64,000 nucleotides of DNA from Rallus limicola (GCA_022605955.1 JAKCOZ010000001.1:96814211-96878210); one strand, 5' to 3'. Positions 25,101 to 38,413 are shown, counted from the first letter of the stretch. Translations and numbers: made by a program. The notes: generated by a model not told the origin, from the letters alone.

Positions 25101-27272
25101 ATGGCAAGAACCACACTCACTCCCCAAGGGCTCTTTATATTTCTTATCTCTCTTTGCCACAACCCCAGATCAGTATCTGGGCATCTTACCATCTCACATT
25201 GACACACAACAGAGAATTCTCTCTACCAAGTGGAGTAGTAGGCATGGAGGCTAGCTCTACAAATTAAACAGTCCTTAAAACCCTTGGCACTGGCAAGTCT
25301 TAGTATTTGATTAACCTGTAGCCTACATACAGCTATGAAATGAGACAGTGAAAAAAAGAGAAGTAAAGACCTCAGCAACCACTACCCTTAGCAGGATGCT
25401 AACACATATACCTAACAGGAATATGTAATAAAAGATTTACTGTTAAGCAAGTTTTACTAATATTTATTAAGCAAGTTTTGACCTCTCTAAATGTCGAGGT
25501 CCCACCTCTGTTCCTGTATCACTAAACTACAGGATTGAGCCTTTACCCTTCATCATGTGCCTTTCTCCAATATTAGGCAATGAGGCCTCAAAAAGCCGGA
25601 ATCAAAATTCCGGCTGATTTCACTGAATCAGCACATAAACACTTACTTCAAAAGCTTAAAAAAATAAAAAAGGCCAGGCGAGTGAGAAAAAGGAAGATAA
25701 CTAATATTATCAGCACTGGATAATATGCAGCAAATATGAACAAAATGGTCCTTAAAACATGGGACTGAAAAAAGAAACATATCAAGATTTCCTAACAAGA
25801 AAGAGAGCAGCAAGCCACAAAGCATATCCTCTTTACTCTCTCTTTTACAGCCTAATGAGTATTTTTAATTCCTCTTTATGAGGTACAATAGCTTTCAGAG
25901 GCCCATGCAAGGGGTAATTATAGAGTCTTTCGGGAGCAACATCCCCTGAGAAGTATCCATTTTGTTGCACAGAAGTGGGGAAAGTGAACCATGGGCTCCT
26001 GCTGACTGGAAACAATCAACATGCCTTCAGTCAACCAAGCCTGAAATTTAACCATTTATTATGATGTATATAAACATTGGTGTTTTCATTTTAAAAGTAA
26101 CTTAGATGCATAAAGGGCTTATTTCCCAAAAGCCTCCAAATACAACTTTTATGGATGGGTTAGCAATGAATTGGGTCCGTAAGACCTAAGAAAAGACAGC
26201 TCAAGTTTATCAGGCAATGAACTTGACAGAGTACACAAAGATATCATCCTAACATGAACACAGAGGATAGCCCAAGATGGTCTTGGAATACAATGATTGG
26301 AATAGTTAAACTTTCAGTAATAAGAATCAAAATCAAGTCCTTCCTTTTTAATCAGGGCTTACTCTGGACAATTGCCCTATTTACGACCCTGAAAGTTATC
26401 TTTTTGTTCAGACTGGTATTTCCAAATCTTCCTTAAACAAACTATTTTGGAAAGGAATTACAAATCCCACTGATTTGTTTGGTTCATAGGAAAACTTGGA
26501 TGAATGCCCTACAAATTATTAAAAGCCATCAGTATACTATAGCACAATTCATTGTAATATAAATATCTACAAATTCATAATCTAGTTAAGGTACCAGGGA
26601 GCACTCACTTTTATTCCCTTATAATTACATATTTTCTAGGTCATCATCTTTATTTAAAGATTTATTGTAAAATACTCTGCAAGACAAGTGAAAACACTAA
26701 AGTTTCAAAGATTAGTGCTAATAAACCCAAATAATAGTGGACCCAAGACTCTAACCTTAACCTGAGTTTAGCTCCCACGCACTGTATAAGCAGCCTGATA
26801 AACGATGTAGCCGTTTATGATTCCTTCCCTAGAAAATGCCTCCTTTGGTGTACCCATCCAGCCCACTTCAGAGAAAGTGACTGAGGATGAGCTCTCATTT
26901 CTGGGACCCCTGTCCAATTTCTTGCATATGTGTAACAGAATGGGAGAAAGGAATCCACAGAAGCAAGTTGTGTCAGGGTACCTGTTACTTTAAGGCCAAG
27001 ATTCTGATCCTACCAGGGGATGCTAAGACAGTCACATAAACCAAATGTTGAGAGACAATGAGAAAGTCTGGTTCCTCTTTTTCAGGTTCCCCAAATTAAC
27101 ATCCCAAAATACGAATTGACAAGCACTAGAATTTGGAAATAAAGGCCCAGAGTTTAATGTTCTGTGGCCCAAAAGAAAATGGCAAAAACCACCCATCCTG
27201 ACTGCATCTTGAGTACCTCAGATTCAACAGTCTGAAAACAGATAAAATCTTCATTTCATTGACCCTACCACC
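22192..27272. other. Unique sequence, no gene seen
   Basis: Mostly AT-rich, with no repeat family I can name. It contains a perfect short hairpin at 25594-25615 (annotated separately). Plus-strand donor-like TAG/GTGAGT near 24843 has no good acceptor. Open frames at 24085-24500 on both strands (up to 95 codons) show no motif. Confidence 0.5.
25594..25615. repeat. Perfect hairpin, 9-bp stem, 4-nt loop
   Basis: AGCCGGAAT at 25594-25602 and ATTCCGGCT at 25607-25615 are exact reverse complements around CAAA. It is not followed by a T-run that would make it terminator-like, and its function is unknown. Confidence 0.9.
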
Positions 27273-27565
27273 AGGAGGTTGTAGAGAGGCAGGTGATGGT
27301 CTCTTCAGCCAGGTGACAGGAGATAGGACAAGGGGAAATGGCATGAAACTGTGCCAGGGCAGGTTCAGATTAGATGTTAGGAAAAAAATTTTCACTGAAA
27401 ATGTTGTCAGGGCCTGGAACAGGCTGCCCAGGGAGGGGGTTGAGTCACCTTCCCTGGATGTGTTTAAAAAAAGGGTAGATGAGGTATTCAGAGATATGAG
27501 TTTGTATAGGACAGGAACAGTTGGACTCAATGACCTTAAAGGTCTTTTCCAACCTTGTGATTCCG
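27273..27565 (+). mobile_element. CR1 LINE 3' fragment
   Basis: GGAGGTTGTAGAGAGGCAGG starts a CR1 C-terminal segment: GGTCTCTTCAGCCAGGTGAC, AGGACAAGGGGAAATGGC, GGAACAGGCTGCCCAGGGAG, TTAAAGGTCTTTTCCAACCT, ending near GTGATTCCGC. The plus-strand frame is open for about 108 codons ([38 protein letters not shown]), so this copy is less decayed than the others. It represents a different CR1 subfamily from the 21838 copy, judged by its GGTCTTTTCCAACCT tail. Confidence 0.95.
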
Positions 27566-28093
27566 CCTTTATTGCTTATTTGTAAGAGATAGATAGAACT
27601 TGCACAACTCAAGGGTGTTATGAAGGTAAATTAATTATTTTGGGAAAAGCTATTGAGGTATTACAGTGATGAGCATGATGTAAACTCCCTTAGGAAAAGA
27701 ATCATTTTGACTTCAGAGTAAGGGTCTGAATAAAATGCAGAAAATAAGGCCTGAGGCCACACGTTGTACAAAAGAGTGAACATCTGTTCGTTAAACAAAC
27801 CCTGTCCATCTCAGAAACTGAATAAGGCAAGAATACTTTGGAAAAAAATAACATTGGGTAACATAATTAAGGACTACTGTATAACACACAACTGGAGGCA
27901 AACTTCTGTTGCAAGAGTCATTAACCATATTTAATTATAAATTCTTAATTTTTTTTAAATAACTCTTGCTTGCTTCTTCAGAATTAAAACCAAATCCCAT
28001 GTCTTTTGTGACCAACTTGTCCATTAATAATGTTTGAAACTCATGTACAGCAAACAGACCTCTTCCCCTTGAGCTGAGGGAGTAAGTGGTAGT

Positions 28094-28139
28094 AGCAGTT
28101 GTTACACTCTGGGGTTAGCAGTTGTTACACTCTGAGGTT
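28094..28139. repeat. Tandem duplication, 2 x 23 bp
   Basis: AGCAGTTGTTACACTCTGGG plus GTT (28094-28116) is followed directly by the same 23 bases with one change (28117-28139). Near identity indicates a recent slippage event. Confidence 0.9.
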
Positions 28140-30310
28140 TTGGGAATAGAATTGGCCAGGAAGTCTTCAGACATTTGCTGACAAGGGTCAAGAACGTGGA
28201 GTGTCACTGTGGGCTCTGTGAAGAGACATGCTCTTCTACCCCATAACTCAAATCTATACTTGCCATATGTTGGGGTCATCGGCCCTCCCTTCCACAAATC
28301 TTAGTTTACCGATTCTCTACTTCTTGTTAAAAACACATGATCCCCATATAGACTATCTAATCTTATCCCATGCTTTTGACCTACATCACCTAGTTGTTCT
28401 ATTAGTCTTTTAGTTCTCTATCCTGCATTCCTCAGCCTAGCCATGGTATGTCCAACATTTTTATCTCCAGAAATATCTGTACTATTTTTCCTAGGCACCA
28501 GCTACCTTGGCATTTACTCTAATAATCAATACTCCTAGCCTCAGTCTCCCAAGTGTCCCCATTTATCCAGACCTACCTTGAAATCTCTTGAGACACATTT
28601 CCATTTTTCCCCAAGTCCTGTGCCACTGCTTTGCCAGGTATCTCTGACAGAGTACCATCCAGCTGCCATCTTTTACGTATGGGTAAGGTCCAATTCAGAG
28701 TCAGTTTCAAACTCCAGCTTTTCTTCTCCTTCCCCCTAGATCTGTGTTTCCTCTAATCTGCATCCATCTTGGGATCTCTCACACATAGCTAGGTATTTAC
28801 AGCAGCAGACAGGAAAGAAAAACATCTTACTGCCAAGTACTGAGTCAACTGTTAACCGGCTTTTATCTTCAATATTTAATAAAATATTTAACTCCTCCTT
28901 TACACTGAAAAGTCAGGGAAGTTTCCCCCCCATCCTAAAAATATCGAGGCATATAAAATAAGCTTAAGACAACAAGCTTTGAAAACAGAAATACATTCAT
29001 ATTTACAGGCCTATATTATCCATACACATCAAACCTGAGTTTTGCTGATAGCTTTCAATGAACAAGTGCTGAGACCCAGGGAATGGCCCACTATGCAGGA
29101 AAGACAAGCTTCCATTTGCATGGCAGTAACCATAAAGTGGCATAGTTCATGCCAAAATGCAGTTGGAGATATGTCAGAGCAGTAGGATTCACAGTGCTTC
29201 ACCACTTCCTGATGCTAAACCAGGTCTCAGAAGGAAGATGCCATTAAAGAAAAATTAAAACACAGTATCTCATCAGGCATGCATGACTCCCACTGAATGT
29301 CTGACCTTCCAAAAGGCATTTCAAGGCAGTTAATGTGAAGATCCAGCCCCACACGGGCACTGCCTGAACACAGGAACCAAACTGAAAACACAGGTGTAAG
29401 ACACTGTGCCAGGGCCTTTTGTTAAAGGTTAGAAAGGCCAGTGCTAAAAGCTGGTGGGGAGACAGGAGGCAAACAGAAGTAGGGTTTTAAATTCAGAAGG
29501 CAGTGTGCAAGACAGAAAAGCTGCCTCTCCTAAAAGGACACTTTTCTTCCCTACTCTGGGAGGCAAAGGGAAGCAGCTCAGGGTGACTGCCTTCCCTGGA
29601 GATCCCAGACCTACAACCAGGGGGTCCTGTCCTCCCCAGGACCACCTCCCTTCCTCAGTTTCGAAGCCCATTTTCTGAATCAAATGACTCATCTCCCAGG
29701 AGGTGGAAGAGCCTCCAAGTGCCTACTTCAGGAGACAGCTGTGCAATCCCTATACCTGTGCCTCAGGCAGAAGTGAAATGCTACTGCTCATCACTGTCAC
29801 ACAGCTGTTACAGCCAGCGGCTCCCAAATGGGGCTCTGGGAAAAATCAAAGCTCCTAAAGCAGTTTTGGATAGTGCAGCAGAGGCATGTTGATATGGCGT
29901 ATCAATGCCAGCTGCTGTACTGTGGGCACTGCAGGGGCTACAGCTAAGACTACCTTCGGGAAACTCCATCAGCAATTCTGGTGGTGGTGATCTAAATTTC
30001 AGAGGACTTAATCTGTGGTAATGTCAGACAGAGTCAAAAGAGATTAATACTGTGTTTTAGAGCATCTAAGCATCTTGCAAACTTACACCTTTAAAAAAGA
30101 CATCCAGATGGATTTACTTAAAGCATAACTCGGTACAGAATAACAAGTCAAAGATAGTGGATTTTACATTCTGCAACTCACTCAAGTCAATGATTTCTCT
30201 CTTCTGCTTTCATCAACAGTTTAACTTAGATTCAGTAATCCCATATTTCTTTTCAGGATTTCAATCCAAGATGTTTCTAAAGTATTGTTTTATCCCTCAC
30301 AAGCCTACAG

Positions 30311-30371
30311 CTGAAAGTCACCAATGGTTTTGGGTCAGGCATTTCAACGGGACAGTCTGAAATCCAGGCAG
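30311..30371 (+). other. Candidate exon (61 nt) on the plus strand, unrecognised
   Basis: A strong acceptor (TTTTATCCCTCACAAGCCTACAG) precedes 61 nt ending in CAG followed by GTAAGT, a consensus donor. Only one frame is open: LKVTNGFGSGISTGQSEIQA with one trailing nucleotide. A phase-matched second candidate lies at 40943-41005. Two more acceptor-like sites lie just upstream (30222 and 30258). Against it: there is no recognisable family, and such arrangements are frequent by chance. The minus-strand candidates argue for transcription the other way. Confidence 0.18.
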
Positions 30372-33171
30372 GTAAGTACAGAAAATTTATGAAGAGAAAT
30401 TAAGAAGAAAGGGTGGGGGTCACACACAGATTATACCTGAAGTTCACAGTGACTGCTATTTATCTCAAAATTAACACACAAAAAACCCAAAAAAGAATTC
30501 CAACTAGTGTAGCAAGTTTTTACCATAAGCAGCTTAATTTCAAAACTCCAGACTTTGGTAGGTTTGGTGAGTTTCCCCCCGCTTAAGAAGTATTCCTTCT
30601 TTAAAAAAATTGGCTGAGAAAGCTGTCCTAATTAATATTCAGTTCAGTGATTAAGCACTCTCCCAAGTGACCTATATGTGTAATAGCATCAAGTACCACC
30701 TGCTCAAACTGTTGTTTTGCAGTGAAATATTAATCCCTTGTACCTTCTGTTACCAAGCTTGGATGCCATCTGAAAATCAAAAGGGAATGATTCATTGTAG
30801 ATTCTTTGTAAACTCACTGAAATTTATACAAAAAAAGTAGCAATTATGTTCAAATAATTTGAAATAATGTAATATGAAAAGCAGGTTGCAGAATTGTAGA
30901 TAATTTCTCCAATTTGAAGTTCATTTCATATAATTTATAGAAAACATTTTTAGCAGAAATTAAATTATTCAAGGTTTTTTTCTTTTAAATAAGCCTTGCA
31001 TATTTTCTCTGGGCAAGAGTTCAAATTACTTATGTCTGTTAAGAAGAGTTTAAGATAGTTCATAAAAGGCCATTTCTTCCAAAGTGTTGGCATAGAAAGC
31101 TGCACTTGCTTTCGCACAAGTTTGAATCCATCCCTTGGTACAAAATACATGAATAGGTAGAATGTATTTTCTGTATGTACCATGGGTGGAAATATCTTTA
31201 TGTGTTCTCCCAACATTATACCTATCATGCAAGTGAAACTGCATACTTCAGAACATGCTTGTGCTATTAATGGCACACAAGTGGAAGGGAAGAAACAATC
31301 AGATTATTGGCAGCCTAACAAATCCAAAGGTCAACATTTGACTTCACTGACTTCAATTAAGAGTTTATCACATAAGTATCTATTTTAAAAAAAAAAACCC
31401 ACACCCCAGCCTCCTCACATGCTTTCTGTCTTGGGACTACATATATGAGAGAGACCTTTGGCCCTTAGTTTCAGTGCAGTACGGTAAGAAAAGGAGCTTA
31501 CAGAAGACCTAAAGACGGGAAAAACAAAGCTAGAAGTAAAACAGAAATTTTGCAAACAACCTAACCAGCTTATGTAGGAAAAAAAAAAAAAAAAATCTGT
31601 AATTTATTTGAAGTATTCTCAGTGTGTTCCTAAGCCTTTGTGTAGTAACACAGTTTTCCCTTGTCCCATGTAAGTCTGGGTCAAACTGAGGCAAATAAAC
31701 TGTACACAAGTTATGCATAAACAGAAGACCACAAGTTCTGTTCTTTAAGACTGAATAAATTAGTAACATGAAGCAACAGATTCTACAGCAGTAGAAGGTT
31801 TATTTAATACAAAATTAAAAAGCAAAATGAAACTTAGAAATGGTGGCCCTCTTTCAAAGATTACTTTCTTAGCATGACAGAGGGGCTTTGAGGCTGGAAG
31901 AAACCCAGACAGTATCCAAAGGAGTTTGCCAGTAGGCTCAGTTTTGGGTGTAGTAGTAACAAAAGGATCAATGTGCTACAGTATTTGGAAGTCTCCAAAT
32001 GTATTCTATAATGGAAAGGCCTCTAATAAAAGTCTCAAGACATCTCCTCAAAGGTAAAACACATTAAGGCCTATGGTGTGATCATAATGGGTTTCAACAA
32101 GTTCTTTTTTGAGCCTTTGAGTCAAACTGAGCAATCATGTTTTCTGCAAGAGCAACATGCTTCTAAGACATAACTCACATTCCATAGTGCCCTCTGTGAA
32201 AGGGATTACACTGCACTCTACCATACTACTGGGGCCTTGTGATACACCTTGAAGATCTAACACATTCTGCTATTAGAGTGACATGTGCAAATATAAGTAC
32301 CCTAATGTTTTCGTGTAAGTGTAATTTATTAGGGGAAGTATTTTTCGTTTCACAGCTTTGCCTGTTACACCTAATCTCTGTGAGAGGAAATCCAAACAAA
32401 AAAAAAAAAGAAAATCTTGAAAAGCAGAATAAAAAAAGAAAAGCTTTTAGGAGTGTCTTCAGCAGTTTGATTATTATCTTCCCACCAACCAAATAAAGCA
32501 CACTGACTTGTATGTTCATAAAACTCTTTATGTGACTTGTGTGGAAGAAGATTGTAGGCTAGTTATAGACCATATGCAAATAGAACTGTCCAACAGATTT
32601 TTTTTTGAGTCATGTTTTGTTTTATCATTTTGAATAGAAGCAACTAAACCAAATTAATGAGACTTTTTAAAGACAAACAGGAATTAGACAGTTCTCAAAG
32701 ATTAAATGCAGCTGAATCCCTAACTCTTTGTCCTATTCTGAGCTGTAAATGTTGGTGACTTTGTACATTTTGACAAACTAAACATCAGAAAAATGAAGGC
32801 TCTCACTTGCCAATGGGACAGGATGGTTGATAGGACTGATGGGGTGAATTCTCCCAGATGTCCCCGTTCTCTTTGCTGAGCAAATGGACAAAGGGATCAT
32901 AAAACAGCCCTCACATTTTCAAACTTTCTTATACCTCAATCATTCAAGAGTTATTTTCATAGTGAGTAAATAACACCACATTACATGAAGTCTCCAGACA
33001 ATGCTGTAGAAGTGGAGAAAGAACTGAACTGACTAAGTTTCCAAACAAAATACTATTTAAATATATATACACCTTACCAATTGCTTACCAAAGTGGACTG
33101 TGGCTTAAGTCTTAGAGAAATAGGAATATACAATATTTATTCAACAGGTCAAAATTAATTTTCTTCCCAAG

Positions 33172-33605
33172 TGCCTGAGCTGGGATAGAGTTAGTTTTCT
33201 TATTAGCAACTTGCAAAGGACTGTGTTTTGAATGTGCTAAGTATTCAAGGACATTTGAGCTTCTCATCCTGCCAACTACAAGATGCATAGTGCCCAAGAA
33301 ACCGTGAGGGGCCACAGCCAGGACAGCTGACTCAACTAGCCAAAGGGATATTCCATACCATATGATGTCATGTTCATATAACTGCGGGAGTTGGCCAGGA
33401 CAAATCATGGCTCAAGAATTAGCTGGCCATCAGTTCCAGGTGGTGAGCAATTGCATTATGCATTTTTTATATTTTTTTATTTTATGATTGCATCAATCCA
33501 TGAGTTTAACCTATTTTTTCTCCCCTGTCCCACTGTGGGGAGGGGAGCAGAGTCAGCTAGTGACTGTGGGGCTGATTTAGCTGCTTACTGGGTTAAGCCA
33601 TATCA
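33172..33605 (+). mobile_element. Old solo LTR of an avian endogenous retrovirus
   Basis: Starting at TGCCTGAGCTGGGATAGAGT the sequence follows the TGTCCTGGTTTCAGCTGGGATAGAG family: GGCCACAGCCAGGACAGCTG, CCAAAGGGATATTCCATACC, ATGATGTCATGTTCATATAA, GGGAGTTGGCCAGGACAAAT. It closes with GGGTTAAGCCATATCA, a decayed CCACGACA end. The start has lost a few bases (TGCCTGAGC for TGTCCTGGTTTCAGC). No matching duplication flanks it. No internal retroviral genes are present. Confidence 0.88.
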
Positions 33606-34628
33606 AAATATGCAGAGTATATACTTTGAAATTTTAAACCTACTTTGATAAAAACTATAAGTTCCAAGGTATGCATTTGATAGAATAAGATGGAGACAGA
33701 AAATAAATTAAATCAATACTAGTTCACTCTCCTGTTCACAGTTTTGTCTAAAAAACTTCTTAAAACTCATCTGATGCTTATTGCCATTCTGTTAATTTGT
33801 ATAGGCACCAATTCAAGCAAAAGGCTTTGCTTTCAATGAGATTTTCCCTTCTCTCTGCATTTCAAAGAGCCAAAATAGAAATACATTTTCAAATAAAATT
33901 GGACTCTGAAATAGGAATTTCTGGTAACAAGACAGTTCTAGACAAATGCTTTCAGTAGCTCACCATTTGCCATCCACATGTATAAAAAGTATCATAGCCA
34001 TTCAAAGGGGTATAACCGCATTGTACAATACAATTATTTATGTATTTGAACTACCTACTTGAAAGACCTACGTACAGACCCACCCTTAGGGATATCACTA
34101 AACATATCAGAGAACTAATGTTACATTCAGAAGTAGAATTTTTTTATCTATATATTGTAGTTATAGCAATGACTATAGTAGAATAGAATCAATAATGGAA
34201 AATGCATCTATTACTACTGTCAACCTTGCCTATCCAGTAGAGAGAAGCAGAGCAAGACACTCACTGAAGAGGAAAAAAAGCTTTATCTCACCCTCTGGCT
34301 TTTGTGAGATGCTGTAAACATCCTAGGAAACTAAGTAGCAGCATAAGAAAATTAGCAAAAGGCAACCTGACATGACAGAGGTGTATTGAGCCTAGCTGTA
34401 TGTAACTTACTCGACTAAAGGCTGAGATTTCTTCAGAAGTGCTCTGCATTAGGAAAGGAACGGGGGAAAAAAAAAGGTCTGACAGTCACACTCTTCTGCT
34501 GTGAAGTCATTAAAAAAACCACAGGAGACTAGCTCAGAAGCACTGAGGAATAGTTTTTTTCCCTACAGCTAGTGAATGACGACTTCCTTTCTACCTTAAA
34601 ACCTTAGTTTTTTACACTAGAAATGGGG
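33606..34628. other. Unique sequence between LTR and CR1
   Basis: No gene is supported apart from a 33-nt exon-like segment on the minus strand at 34411-34443, annotated separately. Otherwise AT-rich with short open frames only. Confidence 0.5.
34411..34443 (-). other. Candidate micro-exon (33 nt), unrecognised
   Basis: On the minus strand GTTCCTTTCCTAATGCAG (good acceptor) precedes 33 nt ending CGA, followed by GTAAGT (consensus donor). One frame, in phase 0 at both ends, reads STSEEISAFSR. The phase agrees with the 3' end of the candidate exon at 48952-49036. Short length makes a chance occurrence likely. Confidence 0.17.
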
Positions 34629-34878
34629 AGATTAAGGCTGGATATTAGGAAAAAAAAACACCAAAAAACCAAACTTCTTCCATATGAGCATGGTAGTTCA
34701 CTGGAACAGATTGCCCAGAGAGGTAGTGGAGGCTCCATCCCTGTAGATATTCAAGGTCAGGCTTGATGGGGCTCAGAGCAACCTGACTGAGTGAAGACGT
34801 CCCTGCTTACTGCAGGGGGGTTGGACTAGATGACCTCTAAAGGTCCCTTCCAACCTAATGCCTTTTACAATTCCATGA
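34629..34878 (+). mobile_element. CR1 LINE 3' fragment
   Basis: AGATTAAGGCTGGATATTAG starts a CR1 tail. An A-rich run has expanded inside it (34650-34671), then come GATTGCCCAGAGAGGTAGTG, TCAAGGTCAGGCTTGATGGG and GGTCCCTTCCAACCTAATGC. It ends near AATTCCATGA. It is close to a CR1-Y-like tail and carries only the 3' UTR and last few codons. Confidence 0.93.
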
Positions 34879-34944
34879 AACTGAAGAACATACTGCAATA
34901 GACCTCTACATGTCCACAAAGACTGATGTACTGTAATCTCAGGT

Positions 34945-35953
34945 CTGGGGTGGTTTTACCCTGGCTGGAGGCCACCAAAGTCACTATATCACTTCCCTTT
35001 TCAGCTGGAGAGGGGAAAAAAATATATATTGAGAAGCTTAGGAGTTGAGATAAGGACACAGAGTGATCATTCAGTGATAATGGTCACAGGCAAAACAGAC
35101 TCAACACGGGCTAAAAGAAAACACATCTAATTTATCACACTACACACAAAGTGAAACCAGATATGGATAATAAGAAGTACAACCAGAATTTAAAACACTT
35201 CCCTCCACCCTCTCCCTTCTTCGTGGACTCAAGTTTTATTCATTATTTCTCTCCCTTTCTACAGGTGGCACAGAGGAGACAGGGAATGGGTGTTTTGATC
35301 AGTTCCCCATTAGTTGTTTTCCTTCTGGGGAGGTGGCAGGGAGGGGACTCCAACGTGAGTCTTCTCCCACAGGGCTTCAGCTCTTCACTAGCTGCCCCAG
35401 GTTGGGTCACTGCTATGGGGTGCAGTCATAAATCATAGAATGTCTCTCAGTCTCTCAGGCCCAGACTGATCCAACCTAGTCCTCCATGGAGTCACGAGTC
35501 TACCCAGGAAACCTGCTCTGGCAAGGGCCTCCCCCTCCATGGGCTGCAGGTGGAATCTCTGCCTCCTGTCATCTTCCATGGGCTGCAGAGGAACAATCTG
35601 CTCCAACATGGTCTTCTCCACAGGCTGCAGGAAAATCTTTCCAGTACCTGAAGTGCTTCTTCCCCAAATCCTTTCTTCCCTGGCCTTGGTGTCTGCACAA
35701 TTTCCTACATCTTCTCACTCCCATCTCTGGCAGCAAAAAGCAGCTGCTTGCAGGTTTTGGGTTTTTTCTCTCTGAAGTGTGGTTCCCAGAGGTGCTGTGG
35801 CTGTCACTGATGGGGTCAGCCTTGGTCAATGGTAGGTCCGGACTTGAGCCAACTGGTGTTTGCTCTGTCAGGCCAAGGGGAAGCTTATGGCTGCTGCTTG
35901 CAGAAGTCACCTCTGCAGCCCCCCTCCTCCACCAGAACCAAAACCACAAGTAG
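34945..35953 (-). mobile_element. Long solo LTR (about 1 kb) of an avian endogenous retrovirus
   Basis: The left end TGGGGTGGTTTTACCCTGGC is the reverse complement of an LTR 3' end (GTAAAACCACCCCA). Going right the sequence follows a 1-kb avian LTR family: GAGTTGAGATAAGGACACAG, ATGGTCACAGGCAAAACAGA, then ACTTCCCTCCACCCTCTCCC. A repeated motif CCATGGGCTGCAGG-type occurs at 35537, 35576 and 35618 (spacing about 40 bp), then TTGGTGTCTGCACAATTTCC and CACTGATGGGGTCAGCCTTG. It ends near CCAGAACCAAAACCACAAGT. The right end has lost the family's final bases, so no duplication can be tested. It does not share sequence with the 21131 and 62237 LTRs. Open frames up to 155 codons on both strands are incidental. 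Confidence 0.85.
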
Positions 35954-38231
35954 AGAGGCCATATATAAGTTTCACATAATAATGTATTCACATATGAAAA
36001 AATACATCCAATAAGTGATTTTTAATTCCCAAAAATATATAATTTTCCTGTAAAAAGATAAAACACCTAAGGAATGCTGACAGTACTACAGGGCATGCAT
36101 TTTAGTAGCACTGACTTGGGTTGACCAGAAAGCTATACTACACTATTTCATTTATAAGCCTGTGACTCGCATTCACCTTATGCTGATAAATCCTAAGCCT
36201 TAATATGTTAAATCACATACACTAAGCACAAGGGAAGCCATTGTGACAACCTATCAGAAGCTTTTCAAACTAAGGCCACAATGGTAACCCTGTTTTTATT
36301 TTACAGTAAGGGTCTCAATGAATTGAAAAGATGACTCCCCCTAATATCATGGGCATTTTCTTTATTTCTCCTTAATGTTATGGGCTGTTTTCATGCCTGA
36401 CAGAAGCATTAGGATCTTACCATCAGAGTGTTTATTTTTCCACCTTAGCAAACAGATCTTTAAAAATGACCCAGTGAATGAATTTTACGCCTGCACTTTA
36501 AAAAAAAAAATGATCAAGTTAAAATAAAATTTTAAAACCCCCAAAACCTCACAGATAAAGATTTTAGCATTAAAACATGTTTATAAGTTTACTTCCATTT
36601 ATTTTCCTTAAGTTATTTTTCATAACTTTTGTACTTCCCAAGCAACTGCACACGTTATACTTATGACATAAAAATACAGTAAAAAAATGTGTTCTACTAT
36701 TGCCTTTTCCAGTCACCAGTTACAGGATACATGAAGAGGAGAGGCAACTTAGGCAATTCTATTTAACTAATAACCTATAATATTACATGCCTTTTGCCAG
36801 TTACCGGAAACTGTGGCCCCCTTGCCACAACTGCACTTCCAGTTTAAAGTTTGAATCTAATTCCACTTCCAAATACATCAAAATGCAGTACTTCTTCATG
36901 CTTGTGATCACTTGTTTTACAAATTAACTTGTTGGCCAGTCAATGTCAATATTTGTTGCTTTTCCTCTTGCTGCAAAAAGAGAAAGAAACTCCACCTTCA
37001 TTCAACTTCAGGGACATCCAGCTCAGAGTTGAGCAGTCTGCTGCTATAGATCATTTTAGTATTCATCCCTTTTTTGGTTGAAATGGAAGGGTTAATCAAA
37101 CTAGCAAAAGCTATTTTACAATGGATCTGTCTGCACATATTTATGTAACCATTTCTCTTACAACTCTGAAATGCCAGCCCATGACTTCTGCATCTGAGCA
37201 GCTACCACATGTAAATCAACAAGTACCAAGCACTGCAGGGACCTCACAGCCATATTCACTGCACAAATTATGAACCAGCCTTCTCTCTAAAGGTACTGAG
37301 ATGGGGTCTTCATTAGTAATAATGAAAAACGATTTGGTTCAATTTACTGTCTCCAGAGCAGGTCAAAACATATGGCATATATTGTTTCTAATGCTGAAGG
37401 TGATCTTTGGAGGATGTATTTCTAACTTGGAAAGTATTTCACTCACAACACACACTAAATGGAATGAATTTTATCATTCCTAAAGTAACCCTTGAACATC
37501 ACTTACCACAGTCACAAGGACCCATTTTCTACTTTAATCTAAAATTCCGGGTGATGTACATATTAGAAGTGCATTAAAATGCTCTTAACCTGATTGGATT
37601 TTTAAAGGGGACGAAAGGTGAAAAAAGTGGGTAAATGCGTTACAGAGAAGTCTGAAAATTGAAATTCCAATTTCTGAATTATTTATGATAAGTAGCATAG
37701 CAAACAAGTTGAGCAGCACTTCTTTTTAACTTGTAAAGTGAATGTTGGCAGTTTTCAGGATTTAAAGCCTACCATTCCATCAAAGCAGGGTTTCACACAC
37801 AGACTTCCCACAGTTCTATTCCCCAAACTAAACACCATAAATGACATACAACAGTGTATCTTCAATTTGGCATTAGAGTTGGGTTCCTTGGCAGGGACGG
37901 AGGTCCTCCACATTATGACCAGTGCAAGAGCATGCCTTGCTGCACAGCCATGAAAAGAGCTGGTCCTTGGGGAAGTCAGATGCCTTAGGGGTTATCATCA
38001 GGTGCAGTAGTTTCTAGCAGTGCTTTCAAGGCCTCCAATTGCACTGATAGGAGTTGTGGCATATTGAAAGGCACAGACTCCGTTTGGGGTGGATGGAAAA
38101 CAACTTTAATAACAACTGAGCAAACTTTTATACCCTCTCATGGCTGAAGCCTCAAGTCAGGTTTCAGGACTTCTCATTAATATAAGAACCACAACATTCC
38201 TATAAAAAAAGGTTGTCCCACTTTGGGGGGG

Positions 38232-38252
38232 GACTCCTGCTGTGCAGGAGTC
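38232..38252. repeat. Perfect hairpin, 9-bp stem, 3-nt loop
   Basis: GACTCCTGC at 38232-38240 and GCAGGAGTC at 38244-38252 flank TGT. It directly follows a run of eight G. It lies in the possible LTR segment. Confidence 0.9.
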
Positions 38253-38413
38253 TTTCTGTCTGCACCTTCCTTACTATGACAAAAGTACACCTTGCCACCA
38301 CCCTGCTAAAGGACGCACAAATTTACATCTCTAAACGACCCCTTTTTCTGCTTTTTCCTCTGGCTTTTGCATCTTCTCTCCAACAAGCAGGACTGTCTCT
38401 TTTTCAGGGCCGC

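Larger units (their letters stand above)
27566..33171. other. Unique sequence, small tandem repeat, one plus-strand exon candidate
   Basis: Contains a 2 x 23-bp duplication (28094-28139) and a plus-strand exon-like segment (30311-30371), both annotated separately. The region 28560-28700 has few stops in any frame and weak splice signals on both strands. It was not called. A poly(A) run of 17 lies at 31579-31595. The segment 30620-30770 is rich in TAATTAATATT and TTAATCCC-like motifs. Confidence 0.5.

Noticed and set aside
35486..35991. Open frames of 140-155 codons on both strands
   Set aside because: They lie within the 1-kb LTR. Both strands are open because of its tandem CTGCAGG-type units, and no protein family fits.
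37510..37541. Minus-strand segment before a GTAAGT donor
   Set aside because: All three frames contain stops.
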